Shown: positions 1-13,790 of the stretch, in pieces
How the letters are laid out: each line of letters starts with the position of its first letter
How positions within the stretch are numbered: position 1 is the stretch's first letter
NCBI GenBank assembly: GCA_008973525.1
Contig: WACJ01000046.1
Coordinates: 1,054,001-1,118,000 of the forward strand
DNA from: Stenopsyche tienmushanensis
Lineage: Eukaryota > Arthropoda > Insecta > Trichoptera > Stenopsychidae
Length of the DNA: 64,000 bases
Reading direction: 5' to 3'
The notes under the pieces: generated by a model
Database searches by the model: none
Told to the model about the DNA's origin: nothing
What the model saw: only the letters and a program-made list of their open reading frames with translations
Program-made: the position numbers and the translations under genes

Positions 1-1748
1 AAACGTTTCGAGAATGAGAATCGAAAGAATACTTCAAAACTAGATTAAATTCTATTGCATGATCAGACAACTAGTGATTGTATAAGAGCACCAGTGCATC
101 TGAGAAAATCCACAAGCAATATAAGTTTAAAAAGTAGGTTGTATTTGCAGTTGCCGGTTTTCTTACGTGAGCTGAAGAAAAATCGAACTTTAGTGCATTG
201 TCTGCGTAAACGAGGGAACTTCTCGATCACTGTCCTACCGGTTGTTTCTCGCCTCTTCTCACAGACCCGAGCTACATGACTGAGCTGTGTTCAGCCAAAA
301 TATTTGGTTAGTATAAAATAAACTGGGGAGGAAAGCGGACCAAAGTTTGTCGGATGTCGGACTAAGATATATCGAAGTATTTGCTTTCTTGCTAACGAAT
401 GTCGTGAGCAAACTGCTGATGGAAACCTTTGCTTTTTAAGCAGCGCGGTGTTTAAAGTATACAGTGTGGCTTGTTCAATTCTTATCCTGATTGGACCAGA
501 AAACAAATACTTCCACAACAAAAATACCCTGCCTGAGATAATCAATTATCTACTCCTTGAAATCCAGCGGCTTTGAGAAATAAACCGCTTTTGTGTATTC
601 TTGGTGTAAAATTGAAAAAAAAACGCTTTCAAATATTTCATGCTCCAATTTTCACGGGTTACATTTTTATTATTGTGTATATATATATATATACTTGTAA
701 TTATAAACATGTAGGTAGTCCCGCGATTAAGTAGACAGATTAGAAACTCGGTCATAATGGGTTCAAGTTTACAGAAGGTGTAGTTGGTGACCAAACTTTT
801 AAAAGATTTATTTGTTATGAAAAATCATGTCAAAAATTTTGACAGTAGTTCAATTAAAGAGATTGCTTAAATCCACATTAAAAAAAAGAGTTCAAACAGA
901 CCGACAGACGACAAATAACAACAATCCCTGCATGGGATTTTTTTATTACAGTAATCTTATTTTACACTTATATTTCTCTGCTTTATTACTACTATAATAT
1001 ATAAATTAAATAACTATATAAGAGTTGGGGCTCAAAAATAAATTTATAAACAAGTCCTTGGTTTGATTCAAATAAATTTAACAACCTATTCAGTGTTGAT
1101 TGCCTATATTTACATCCATACATATTGCAAATATGTTTAATATTTTTGGTACATTTTGTATGAATAAATCCATTATAAATTGAAAATGTTTCAAAATCCT
1201 TCCCTTTCAATTTGTCCCATTGATAAAAAAATAAAGAGATTATATTATTAGATGATATGGTTATCTAAATTGAATTGAAATTGTGTATCATATTTTTGTT
1301 CATCATTCGTATGATTTTTTCAGAATCCTATTTTATTTTTTCAATGTTCAAGATTCTGTAAATAAATTTTATATAGAAATACAATATCTTAAAAAAATAT
1401 TATAACACCACCAAGTTATTACAAAATATAAATGTATGTTTTTATCTTAAATCATCGTATTCTTCTTAAGATGTTATATACAAAATAAGATGAGGGCGAT
1501 TTCAATTGAATACTTTTCTAGTCTAGAGTTCAAGAGCTAATCCACTTACGCTAATACTTGATTTTTTTTATATTCATTCATGGAAATTTTTACAATTATT
1601 TTATATCTATAAAACCATCATCTTTTCATATACCAGCAATTTTATTTCGGAAGACTAAAGACGCTTTTGCTGCCATTTTAATTACTAGTGTGGGTGGTTT
1701 TACCTGCAATAAATATATTTATTTGGAAATTAATCACCAATTGTAATA
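1..1748. other. AT-rich intergenic DNA, no gene recognised
   Basis: No frame here has a recognisable domain. The first 500 bases are more GC-balanced than what follows and hold a short open stretch at 55-279 (+) without identifiable similarity. A (TA)n run lies near 677-694. A minus-strand open stretch at 992-1210 has several cysteines and histidines but matches no family I know. Confidence 0.5.
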
Positions 1749-1950
1749 CACCATGGACCTCGTATAATACTGTCATTATACATTATGGTTTCGATATAAC
1801 ACGGTTAATAAATTGTGTCATATTTTGTGCAATATGCTGTATGATCGCGCTGAGATTAATCATACCTGATATAGTTGCGCTCTGTCATATATCTCGTATT
1901 TGCATGATTTTTTGTGAAATCATACGACCGTGTTATACGAGGCCTATATG
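1749..1950. mobile_element. Tigger-type MITE, about 202 bp
   Basis: The stretch begins and ends with imperfect terminal inverted repeats built on the word cctcgtataacacgg: left copy at about 1757-1771 (ggacctcgtataatactg), right copy at about 1928-1943 in inverse orientation (ccgtgttatacgaggcc). A TA dinucleotide flanks each side (1747-1748 and 1951-1952), as expected for Tc1/mariner/pogo-type insertion. There is no coding capacity. An internal ataacacgg word near 1795 repeats the subterminal motif. The same terminal word occurs at 25.1, 40.7 and 41.4 kb next to Tigger transposase remnants, which is why I place this MITE in that family. Confidence 0.75.
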
Positions 1951-2375
1951 TACACATTAGTAATATTACGGCATTGTTGAATAAACATTTTGGTTATAAT
2001 TCGGATATATGGATAATAAATACATTTTAAATTTATGCATAGAACAAAGATCGAATGAGCTTGAATCAACTTATATTTTAGGCTTCCCATATAATCACAT
2101 ACAAGTTTTTCCTGTTATTTTATTTCTGGAGTAAATAATAAATTAACATAACTTCAGAAGGTCTATGAAAAAATACAAGAAAAGTAAATTGGTTTATAAA
2201 ACATAAATAAAAATAAAGGTTAGCTCCTCTAGTTCAAGCCTATTGTAGACAAAGAGATATTTTGAAAATCTCTTGTTTTATATATTTGTTCATATTAAAC
2301 AGGAACACATTTGAATGTAAAATAAAATAGGATACTTCAGTATAAAGGAACGGCAACGAAGAAACAAGTTGCCTT
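1951..2375. other. AT-rich spacer
   Basis: No coding frame, repeat or RNA gene recognised. Confidence 0.5.
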
Positions 2376-2830
2376 TATATCGAGGAATAATTGAAATTTT
2401 CAACCTTTGCCTTTCTGGAATCCGGTATTTCAATGCGGGGGTTGACGCGCATTATTTCAAAGAAAAATTCGTTCGAAATTAAATTTTTCAAAAATTCACC
2501 CTTAATGTGTACACACGCCACATGATTTAAATATTTATGAGGCCGAAGGCCTTTTAGAATGAATAAGACGGCACAACACGGCAAGTTTGCTTATTATCTA
2601 CGGGAAGCTTTTACGGCCTGGCCCGACGCGCTGTACTTAATTTTTTTATTGCGTCAGGCCCCAAATTGGCCTTATTTTTGACGCAGTTTTATGATTGACG
2701 GAAAATTTAAACTTTTCCAACAGGGCCGCTCTTTACAATGCCGACATTAAATGTCAAGCGGTTTTAATTTACGCGCCCCTGTTGCCGTTAAGCTTAATGT
2801 GTAAATTAAAATTTTCACATTCAAGGTAAA
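2376..2830. promoter_or_regulatory. GC-richer island, candidate regulatory DNA
   Basis: The block stands out from its AT-rich surroundings by base composition and by dense non-repetitive words such as gcgtcaggcccc, ttttatgattgacgg (2687-2702, a TGATTGA core like PBC/Hox composite sites) and ctttacaatgccgac. The frames in it are short and lack domain signals. Conserved non-coding elements in insects often look like this. The regulatory reading is inference only. Confidence 0.3.
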
Positions 2831-5800
2831 CAGACATCATCAAGTGTTTCATGATCTTCAGCGACATTCATTTAGGATGTAAAGCTATTTATAGTAAGGC
2901 TCATCCGTTTGGATCAGGTTTATTATATCACCCTGTGCTTTATGGCTCATTCCGACACGAAATAATTGAAAAAATATAGCCCCGTGCACAGGACGTGCTT
3001 CTATATACAATAAAACATTTTAACAACACTTAACATTTTTTATCACCCGTGCGAAATTTTGTCGATTTCAAAGATTGAAATTAACAAAAATATGCTTACC
3101 TTGCACAAGTCATAAAAATAGAAACACGTTTTAAAAGAGCAAAACTTTAAAAAGAAGGAATAGTTACGTGATCCACATAAATCTATGGCGCAACTCCTTG
3201 TTTTCAGCTTTCCTTACTTTGAAACTAAGCTTTAAAAAACTTTTGAAAAGCTCAGCACATGTGCAATGGTTTGATCATTTAATCTTTGACTTTCGTTAAT
3301 AGTTACGTACGTGATCTCTTTCATGTTTACTGTTCATTCTAAAATTCAAATAAATAAAACATGGCACTAATCGGACACAAAAATATTCAAATATAACACA
3401 AACCTTTTGTGCTATCCAATATTCCGCAATGCAAATTTTATACACTTTGAAACATCATTTATATATATATTCTGGAAGAATAAAAATATTACATATTATA
3501 TACAAAAACTTAAAAATTATGTATCATAAATGCATGATAAACATTAAAATCTTCTGGTATACAAATATTCAAAATATTTATCATTAATAAGATGAATAAT
3601 ACCCAAATCTTGTGCAAAATATGTTCGTCTCTTTTAAAAATAATTTTTTTAAATTAAAATTAGTAAATCTTTACTTTATCTAATATTACTCCCCCAGCGA
3701 GCCACTTGGATGAGCATATCGAAGAGCGTATCTAGCTATCATCTTTATTGAATAATTTTCAACAACTGAACGGTTTTTTTATAAATTATAAATACAGCAA
3801 ATTTCATTTTATTATTATAGTAGCATGCTATTAGAATATTATAAATTCGATAAAATAAAGTATCGTAAGTTAAAGTATTAAAATATGTGAATTTAGAAAT
3901 AAATTTCACTGTAAACTTTATAAATTCGCAATTCAAGCGATCAATATGGCCTTTTGGTCTACCGGGATTTCTATCAAATCAAAGTTTTGAATTAAAAGTA
4001 TCTTATAGCATCATTTTATAAGTCTCGATTGATGCTTAATGCTTTTAACAATGTTAAGAAATACAAATGTACATAGTGCAGATAAAACAGAATGCGGTTA
4101 GAATGGATATTTGTTAAAGAATACACGTCATGAATGACCTGAAAACAGACAGGGTGACTTAGAGAATAATCCCAGTACAAATTGCCGAGACACGTTTGAT
4201 GAATGTTTCCAGCAAGTCCATTAAAGAGACTTTTATTGGAAACGAGACGGAGAGAGCACTCAGAGTGGGAACAAAAAAATGTCAAAGGATCCATGAACCT
4301 ATGAATTATTCCGCGCATTGAACTTAAAAGGGGTTGTTATTTTTTCAATGATGCCGTTTGCCATATTGTGGTTAAGATTTTGAGATATGACTTATGAGGA
4401 ATTTAAGCCACAGAGCCAGAAATTTTATTACATGTCTGCACTATTGTTCCAAGAATTAGAGTCGTCAAACATTTATCTTTATACCCCGGTACAATGTAAA
4501 ATACATTACGTAACCGAGACAATGCGAGACTTTAGAGTGTATAATTCATAGCTGCTCTGAACTAGCTTTATGGCAAGTCTAAATTACTATGAGAAGAAAA
4601 ATGTATATTGCAACACTAGATCAAGTGTAAACCTTGCTTGCGAGACAACGCTATACAAACCAATATAAAGTATTCAGTAGCGTGCCAACACATATAACTT
4701 AGATTTTTTTATTTTAAAGTCACGTTCCTTGGGGTTAACTCTGGAACATATTTTTGCGAGTTTTCTATTTTGCCAAAAACTATTGTTTCCACTGATCACC
4801 CGAAAAACGTGATAGGAATACCCCGTCTCAATTTTCGGCATGTTATTTAAAGCTTTAGAATCGATTGAAAAGCTTTATATGGGTGGGAAATTTGAGCACG
4901 TTTATTATGAAAACATCCTCTGTTCTGATTTTCTGATAAATTAAATATCCGACAAATTTGTTATTAAACTATATGCTTTGTTTCCGTAAAGCATCAATAG
5001 AAGACTAATATCGCATAATTTAAGGACGACCGACAAGATCAACAAATCAAAAGCCGTCTAATATTATATTATCAAAGGTCAAATGCAAATGTTGAATATA
5101 TTATACATAGAGTTCAATTTAAGTTTGGGAGCTTAAGAGTAATTATATTGCTTTAAGACTGAAACTATTAAATTGTATCTAGGTTACTTTATGCATTTTA
5201 TGCCTATATAATCAAATATTACCAATAAGTGTTTCTGAATGAAATATATATTTTTAGAGCTCTTCCCAAGAGTAAACTGTATTTATCATATTCCAGTTAA
5301 TTTACATTTGATACTATATATTTGTATCAAAAAATACGTAATCTGTCATTTCATATTTGTATCCACATGATTTTATATAGTAAATATCATATACGATATG
5401 ATTTTTCTCATAGAGCCCTCCCGGAAGCTTACAATACATATTATTTGCAGGCTATATTATATTGTCTTGAATTAAAATGGAACAAATCTCAAAAAGGACG
5501 TAAAAATATTTAACATAAAAACGGTTTAATATAATAATACAAATAAATTAATGTGAATATTTTCCTAAGCCAAGAATATGAAATATTCGTCAGTGTCAAG
5601 AATGATCAACAGCATTTGGTGTTGGAAAATATTTCATGATAAACTTACGTCGGAAATTCGATCTAAAAGACGAAGATAGCTCTCAGAAGGATTAATCTTA
5701 TTACTTGACAATGTTTGACTCTCCGCTGCCCAACATACAACTCAAAAGGGTTGAACTTTGAATTGGAACTTCCTCAATATGACCCTTGTTCTGAGTCCTA

Positions 5801-7019
5801 ACAGCCTAAACTAATTTGTTACTTTGTATGATAACATAAAAATATTATTATCATTTAAATTATAATTAATAACGCAGCAGTTTAAATATTCTGATTTTTA
5901 ATTACGAAATGATTTTTTTTCTCATAAGATCGAACAGACTTATTGATCTTGAATATAATAACTATAAACTTATTTTTACACTTTTTTTATTTTGGTGACA
6001 CAAGAACTTAAAGATTTCATGTGTTCAGAGATAAAAAAATAATCGCTCATAATATTGAAGGTCGTATCCAATCGTGCAAAAGTATTATAGTATTAAAATG
6101 CACAAGTACGCATATATATAATCAATAAATTCATATTTTTCTTGAATTTTTGAAATCTTATTTTAATTCCTTGGATGCAAAGTCACATTGTGGAGAAAAA
6201 AAATAGCATACCAGTATTAATATTTCTGATGAATCGTTTCGATTCAGATTAAATCTGAGTTTCTAGCTCAGGAAAAATTAATTCTAAGATAATTAACTAA
6301 GATCAGAGCTGTTATAAGTGACTAGTTTGTAATGATGATAAAAACATAATTTATTAATAATGATAATTTCGACACTCGCTCATAGATTCTATTTAAAAAA
6401 ATCCCATTTAAATAGTCTTGTCCTAACTTAAAAATATCCTATGGAGACCATTTACGCCTTATGATAAATATGATTCAAAAGATTAATAAAGAAAAATAGC
6501 GCTTTAGATAAGATTAGCCTCTAATCTTTCATAATTGGTGACATTTTACGATGAATGGTCTTACGTTATTGTAAAAGGTAAATAACTGAAAATTTTAATT
6601 TTTTTAAAACGAACTTATAAATGGAAACAGCTCAATTTTATCAAAGTTTTTAATTTGTTGTCGAAAATATTGTCGCAATAAAGCTTGTTTTTCTAATTAA
6701 ATCATTCAAACAAGACAAATGTTAAGACAATTTTACCAAATAGTACTATATAAATTGCTTTGACCCGAAAAATGGTACGGTTTTTATTTTTAGCTGCGAA
6801 CAAACATGTTATTAATAAATATATTTTTGCACCAGTATTTTTCATATTCGCACAAATCTGAAGTGTCCTAATAATATTTTATGTGCTTGACGATGTCCTA
6901 GATTTTTTCTTTTCCCAATATAAGGAAGGAAGCCTCGGTGTTTTCAATATCTTATGGTGATTTCACTTGTTAGCTTTGTTATTTTTGAAAGAAATACATT
7001 GGTATTTAGAGAGAGGCCA
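2831..7019. other. AT-rich intergenic DNA
   Basis: No recognised gene. The stretch near 4100-4320 is less AT-rich and has a 100-codon minus-strand open frame without domain features, which I regard as chance. A further GC-balanced patch lies at 5640-5820. Confidence 0.45.
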
Positions 7020-7262
7020 GCAGGCAAGCTTCTGCACTAGGACAGTGTTACAGACAATAACAGTCATAAGGGAGTCGCCGCTCTGGCGCTGAGCCCCAGC
7101 TTCCACCCTCTGTTATCGATCACACCCTCGACAGCCACCCTCGTCCATGGCCACCACCCCCAGACATCCACCCGCACTTATCATCCTCCGCGAGATATGG
7201 ATGCTGCTTGTCAGACGGGAAATACTTCAATTTATCAGGTCCGCTCGCGACCGTTTGTTTCA
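7020..7262. promoter_or_regulatory. GC-rich, C-rich island, candidate regulatory DNA
   Basis: A sharply bounded block rich in CCACC/CACCC words (ccaccaccccc near 7149, cacccgcac near 7169) and containing ttatcgatc (7114-7122). CACCC tracts are typical binding words of Kruppel-like/Sp zinc-finger factors. No reading frame with coding character was seen on either strand. Function is inferred from composition only. Confidence 0.3.
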
Positions 7263-9359
7263 CCTTAGCTTATACCCTTCTTCGTTTTTATCCCACTAAA
7301 ACGTAAATTTGACAATTAATTTGTGAAGCACCATTTTGTTTTGTTTTTCAGGGTGCCATTGATAAAAGTCATAATGAAAAGACACAATTTTGTATATTTT
7401 TCACGTTGTCCTAATTTGCGAAAACATTCGCGATTTTTTTGTGAACGTTCGATATTTTTTATGGTAATATTATTCATACTAGCTCGTCACTCAGTAATGT
7501 TGAATACGATTTTGTCGGAAATCAAGAAAAATAGTTGCATAACAAAGCTGAAATGTGAAAATTGACCTAGATTTCATGTTGCGTTTTCAACAAACACCGT
7601 CGTGCGAATAAACACATTCTTCACAGCTTATTTTTCTCAGAACACGTATTTCCTGATGAGAATTTTCTACAAAAGAAAATGAACAGAATAAAATTTTGCA
7701 TTGTATGCCACGAGCTTGGCTTTAATTAAAAACATTTTTGATTTCGAAAATGTCATTGGCATCATAACGGAGATACTGTGGTCATATTTGAACACACCCT
7801 CGAAATGGAAAAATTGTAAAATCAAAAATACAAATAATCAAATTTAGATGGTATTTCACTACAAACTGCAATACCAAAATGGGTTTATAATATGAATATA
7901 TTTTCTGGGGCAAAATTTGAACTGGTTGTTTATCTTTCGATATTTATGGCTTTTATTTGCTGTAAACATGGTAGTACGATATTTTGTAAAAATTGCTCCA
8001 TTCTGCATATTTTCATAAAATGATAATTTACATGTTGTGAATATTGAACACACATTATGTTAATGTAAAATATAATTTGATTTTTAAGAGTTAAAAATGA
8101 TTTAAGCTGAAATAAATGCTGCCATTGAGTTTTTGCTAAAAAAAATTTCAAACATAACAATATTTTATTTAATAATACAATAACGTTAGGAATCCAAAGA
8201 AAATATATTATCATTCTCAAGTCATATAATGCATGCAGAGATTTTAAAACGCATTTTATGTTTATAAATATGTTTATATCAAGTCAAACCTTTTTCTTGA
8301 TTGTTAAATCTAATATTTAATTGCAGAATACTTGTTTAGAATTTATCATATATATTATTATTAATAGTGTCTCATGAAGCTCCATATTGCATATATGATT
8401 GTGCTAAAAAATATTTTACTATCTAATATTAAACTATGCTTTATTGTTCGTCTAATCTTTCCAAAACATTTTTTTACGCAAATGATGTCATAAAACGTGC
8501 TAAGAAATTCTCCTTTTCTCATTTAAATGATGGCATATTTACTACGAGTTGAGTTTATTTGTATGCTATAATTGGTATCAGACAAAATACCTTTTCGCAG
8601 AGCGTGTTTTTTCAACTTTAAGCTCTCTGTAATCATAAAGCTAGCTAGGCCTTGTTTGCCCTTTGTTTAATATATTTGGCTAAAAACGAAATTACCCAAT
8701 TATACGCGGAAATCCGAAGCAAAAATAATAGCTGTAAGTCAAGCAGGTAAACGTCTAGTGGAGATAAAAACGCTAAAAGCCCCAGGAATTTTCTGTTAAG
8801 CCACCGTCTTTACTTTACTACTTTCAGTTGAGCTTTTGATAGATAAGGTAGAAACTTTCTAATTCTTCTCATCTCTTAATCTGCGAGTAAGCCTTCGCCG
8901 TCGGTAGAGGCTCTGAAACAATAAGAAGACCAAACGCGCTCCCGTTACCCCCATTAGATTCGAGTCAAATTATGAGGTTAATGGAAAAGTTAAAATTTTG
9001 ATTTTGTACCATCTTTTTGATGGCGTGGTTGTTGTCCAAATCGATTCTCGAATATTTTATCCTTTGCTGTTGTATTTAATTCCGAATTAATTAGGTTCTG
9101 AAATTTTGAGATAAAATAAGGGTTGGTTGGGCAGTGCGGCTAACGATTTAGTGCGCATTCTCAAAATTATTTTATCTTGGTATATTAATAATACATTTTG
9201 ATTGTCTAACTTGTTATTTTATCAAAATATTAATATAATAAATTATATAAACAATGTATTTTTTAAAATTATAAATCAAACTCTTCAATGCTTTTAAAAT
9301 CATACAGGTAAGTAAATTGTTGATCGTTGAGAATTGTGACGGATAATCAATAGATAGAA
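7263..9359. other. AT-rich intergenic DNA
   Basis: No gene recognised. Open frames at 7323-7565 (+) and 7930-8220 (-) are AT-driven and have no domain features. A GC-balanced patch lies near 8880-8960. Confidence 0.45.
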
Positions 9360-9394
9360 GCAGTTGTTTTTTCAAAAGAGTCCCCGTGATGCGC

Positions 9395-9660
9395 CCCGGG
9401 ATCGTGCTCGTCGAGATGGCTGCACTAGCCAAGCGGATGAGATTGAGGTGAACAACTTATTTATTAAATATGAGAAAGAGATCTGGCTGCGGGAAGGACA
9501 TCCTTCCGCAGCCGAGGCTAACCGATGACTCCCAACTCCTGCGAATCACCGTTGAAGCGCTATTAAATTAATACATTAGGTCCAAAGAGAGACGGAAGAT
9601 GTCACCGTTACTCTGGCGAATTATATTTGCACAGATTAACAGCGTCATTGCATGGGGATG
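9395..9660. repeat. Dispersed repeat, copy A
   Basis: The core (about 9471-9537) shares words in the same order with 29804-29882: gagaaagaratc, a ggc/gccgc block, ggacrtcyttccgcrgcc, aggc, cggatsac. After a variable gap both copies also share an attaacag...catg tail (9634-9660 and 29946-29968). Copy A also contains a near-perfect hairpin, ggctgcgggaagga/tccttccgcagcc (9485-9513). The element type is unknown: a diverged LTR or a SINE-like element would both fit. Confidence 0.4.
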
Positions 9661-10007
9661 ATAATTCTCCCATGCTAAAAAGTTATGAGAAAAAAATTTT
9701 GTGAATATTGAATGCATGGCTAAACAGATTTTTGAAAAACATATTTCTTTGATCACAAGTAATTTTTCTGTTATTTTTTTTTAAAATTAATATCAAATTA
9801 AAGCCCCAATCGTTGAAAATACCTAATGTATTTAAAATAGAATATCCCCCTGAAACAACTGTTTGAGCAATCGCTAAATTTCATTGCAACGCACTTACAA
9901 ATTACAAGTAGGTTCACGTTCCCCATGGGGGTTTTTAAATGGAAAAAAATTGTTCATCAACAAACCTAATAAACCATCTTTCTTTTTCGAGAAAAAAATT
10001 CGGATGG
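9661..10007. other. AT-rich spacer
   Basis: Nothing recognised. Confidence 0.45.
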
Positions 10008-10300
10008 CAAAATTATCGGTTGGCTGGCAGTCGCGTAATAACATCGCCGGCGTTGTCAGCGTTTGCCGCTAAAATAGTGTGGAAAAGGCATATCCGGTTC
10101 TGGAACGGAGCTAAAAAGGCTAACGTGGAGCTGGAATAAAGGGTGTGTTCAAATAGGACCACATTGCATAAATGCAAGGGCGTGAGCGACGAACTGTGGA
10201 CATCGACACGGAAACCAATGTGTTTCGTTTCAGGACCTTCCGGATACATTTTATGGAGCAGCATACGCTTAAAATGCACACATTAAAATTAAATTACTCT
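10008..10300. promoter_or_regulatory. GC-richer island, candidate regulatory DNA
   Basis: Three frames are open over parts of this block on both strands (for example 10013-10279 minus), which is what GC enrichment alone produces. None shows a domain. The block contains tcgccggcg, a ttgcataaatgcaa palindrome near 10163-10176 and the word tttatgg near 10251. It is listed as a candidate non-coding element. Confidence 0.28.
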
Positions 10301-10639
10301 TTCAACGTCCATATTGGAACCACTTTATGTAGGTTGTGTAATTCCATACATGGGCGATGATGATTTTTACAATTTATATACTATAATTTTCAAACTCTGG
10401 TGATATTCCAAACATTCTTCTTGGAAATTTTAAGCTATTTATATATCGGTATATAGGGCTCAAACATCCCGATATATAATTAATTGCTGAATAACAAACC
10501 AGTTTTCTATGAAAACCAACCTTGAGTACCGACACGTCCTTTCAACACCCTTTTTTCCCACTTCATACAACATTCACAGAACACAATATCCTATTGTATT
10601 CTATTTATATTTTATAGAAAATATCGGAATAGAAAGGTT

Positions 10640-11180
10640 TATTTTAAAAAAGAGCTATCCTATCATTGAATTTTAAAAGATGAGATAGACGAAGACCTTC
10701 ATACACCATTGCTAGTACAGGAGCTGTTCCGAAATGTACATCTTACGCATCATGTAGGAATTCACACATTCAACGAGGGATTGCAAGATTGGGTTATTTC
10801 GAGAAGCTTTTCACTGCTTTCTGAAAAAAAAACTGCTCATTATTGTAAAAAAAAATGCATTTCCAATATATTTGACTTGCGAGCTTGCTCCATTGACTGC
10901 ATTACTGTATGGTGATGGCTGCAAAAAAATAGTTATTTTAATTGGGAGCTTTCGCCGTATCATGTTTACTCCCCACATTTTGCCCCAAATGATTTTCGCT
11001 TATTATGTGCTTTATTTTTTTTGTTATTAGTGAAAAAGTTAAATTCTAAACAGAGTGTACAAAATTGACTCTCAAGCTTTTTTTACTCAAAACCAGTGTC
11101 TTTCTACAGCAATGGAATTAAAAAGCTACCTGTGAGATGGCAAGAAATTGTAGATAGTGGAGCATTGCATAAAATGTTAA
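10640..11180 (+). pseudogene. mariner transposase remnant
   Basis: Two mariner-like segments are readable on the plus strand. The first (about 10678-10860) resembles the helix-turn-helix and linker part: an acidic start DEIDED, then VQELFRNVHLTHHVGIH, equivalent to the ELSE.F.VSHTTV.H region, and a LSEKKTAH piece like the PHELSEKN linker. The second (about 10950-11150) resembles the C-terminal catalytic part: YSPHFAPNDFRLL matches YSPDLAPNDFHLF and contains the third catalytic aspartate, followed by KKLNSKQSVQN and FFTQNQ. The middle with the first two aspartates is missing or unrecognisable. There are several stops and frame changes, so it is dead. I could not locate terminal repeats. Confidence 0.7.
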
Positions 11181-13790
11181 ATTGTGTTTTATGTATGCTA
11201 TTTAAAAATTCCCTAAAAATGCGCAAGAACATTTGGACTGACCTGATAATTACGTCGAATCCTGTATAATAGACATTAAAAAAATATATATTTATAAAAA
11301 TAAATATATATAACTATCCGTCTAAAGTTAAATAAGCATATTATACAAATTGTGTTGATTTAATTATTCAAAATGGAGGCTGAAGTATTTTGAAAGCATC
11401 ATAGTTGAATCTTAGCTGCAGGAAGGTGGATATAATATCAAGTACATTTCGAATATGGCTGAAATTTTCCAAGGGCCTGTTGTAAAATAGTTTCAAATAG
11501 AACGTTGCATGAGTGTTATACTTCATTAATATATTTTGGAACAAATTAAACAATTTATATTGAGCACTCAATTACCATATTTTAATGTTAGGGATCACGC
11601 ATTGACATAACCATCAATACCAAATATGAAATGGGAAAAAAATGGTACACAAAGTACTGTATTGAATGAAAAATCATGCAGATTTAAAATCACAATGTGT
11701 CTGTTTAAGTTATGCACTGTGTCTTATAAATCTATCTATGCCTGTAGAAATATATGTAACATGAAGGTTTTCGTATCAGAATTTAAATCCGCTTGATGTT
11801 GTATTGAAATTATTGTTTTCTTTTGAAGTCCCTGCTCATTAGACGGGATCTTTTGATATCCAGCAGACGTACCCATCGATAAAAACAAAGAGTCATCGCC
11901 GCGGAATAATTGGTGGGAAAGTAAAGCTCTTTTGCCGTTGTGTTATACAATATAATTGGTATAAGAGCATTATAAGAATACTTTCGTAATCGTCTTCACT
12001 TCTTCACTCAACTTATTATATATTCATATTTGAGTCAGGAGAAATTGTAGAAAATGAAAAGTTGTGCGCTTTACCTGCAAAATTTCGCATATTTATTAGT
12101 AAGTTTCGGAACAAGGAGTCGAGCTTAGTATTATTGCCAGCGCAGGCGGAACGGAACTGAATTCAAGAATATCAAGATCTAAGGAATACATTATGAACCC
12201 ACGAAAAGTTGAATTAAGCAGCGGTTCAAAACATTGACGTTTTTTAAGTTATGAAAATAAATTTCATACATATTTATGAAATTCATATTCAGGCGTATAA
12301 CTGCGACTATTGCTCTTGCTAAACCAAACCAAAACACATATATCTAGCTACATTTACCTGCGAGCGTGTAACTAGAATTATATTAAAATAAGTCTCATAT
12401 ATATATACTAAATATGCATCCCTTAATATCACAGCTTCAATGTAGTTATACCGTTTTAACCGGACTGGAAAACTTACCAGACCTTAAGCAACTGCGGTGC
12501 TTGGCTTCCACTAAATATTCTACCCTTTCGTATACACGACGTACAATATTTAATCTGTGTTTAATATTTTTAAGGATGTTCATAATACCAGATACATAAT
12601 TAATCATACAGTGGCTAAGTAACAGGTGAGATTAACATATAATTATGTGGGTATATTTCATACAAAATTGTAGGGCATAAATGCGTATTTAAATGACTTA
12701 TGAGTATCTAAGCCTCAACTTAATTATGATTTAGGAGGACCCTTAAGCACTGAAGGGACTACTCTATTCTGACAACGTACAAAAAATATGTTAAATATTG
12801 CATTCACTTCGGGGTACACTTGTCATGGCATGGGTACCTTTTTGATATGAGGAACATATGCATGTCAAATACAGAGATGATATGGGGGTATTTACGAGAC
12901 CTTTTGTCATACACCTAGTATTATATGTATGTTATCGAGGCTTTCGCAAATGTTCGGGTTAAGCCATCCGAACCTTTGTCAATTTTTGCCTAACAGCTTT
13001 AACTCAAATCAAAGCATTATTCAATTTAAAGTGGACCTTTATTATATATTGCGTGTCATTTTTAAAGATAGAATGTTATGTGAAATATGAGGGTCGACAT
13101 TTTTTTTTTGGGAGTAAAATTTCGCTCGTTTATGATGGGGCGAGGATTTATCACGGATTTAATCTTTGAATCGGCCATCGAAGCTGAATCACTCTGCTAA
13201 CATTTCATACTAAAAGCAATCATATTTTACACGGCCATATGAGTGATTTATATTAAAACTATTTTATTATACTTGTGACGGAATATCAAGCAATGGATAC
13301 ATACGATTATTGTATATTTTTGCTTTTCATTGTTCGACTAGAAGATAATATCGATCTTTGATCATATAAACGAAATTTGTTGCCCAATGTCAAAACGTTG
13401 TTTACGAACCGTAAATAACGTGTTTAGTGCTCGTAAAACGACCATTAAATAGCATGTGTTAAAATAGGGCATGTGCTGTAAACATATTTATTTTATTAGA
13501 TCTGAAGTCGATTCAGAATGAGCAATATATTATTTTGAATATTAAAACGTGTTCTTAACTAAGATTTATTTTTAATGACGTCATAAATTGTGAAATTTTG
13601 TATTTTTTAAAATTATTAAACTATATTAATTAAAATCAATCGAATTAAGAAAATAAATATTTTATCATTGTTATTACTCTCTTATTTGATATATATATAT
13701 CTAATTAAATGACAATTTTGGCAACATTTTATGTAATTCGAAAGGAAACAAACAATCTTATTTTGAAACAAGCAGGTTAGCTTCTCTCGT
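11181..13790. other. AT-rich intergenic DNA
   Basis: No gene recognised. GC-balanced patches at about 11830-11945 and 13090-13200 are similar in style to the candidate regulatory islands elsewhere. Confidence 0.45.

Noticed and set aside
4016..4318. 100-codon minus frame
   Set aside because: No domain, no codon bias visible, no homologue recognised; treated as chance in a GC-balanced patch.
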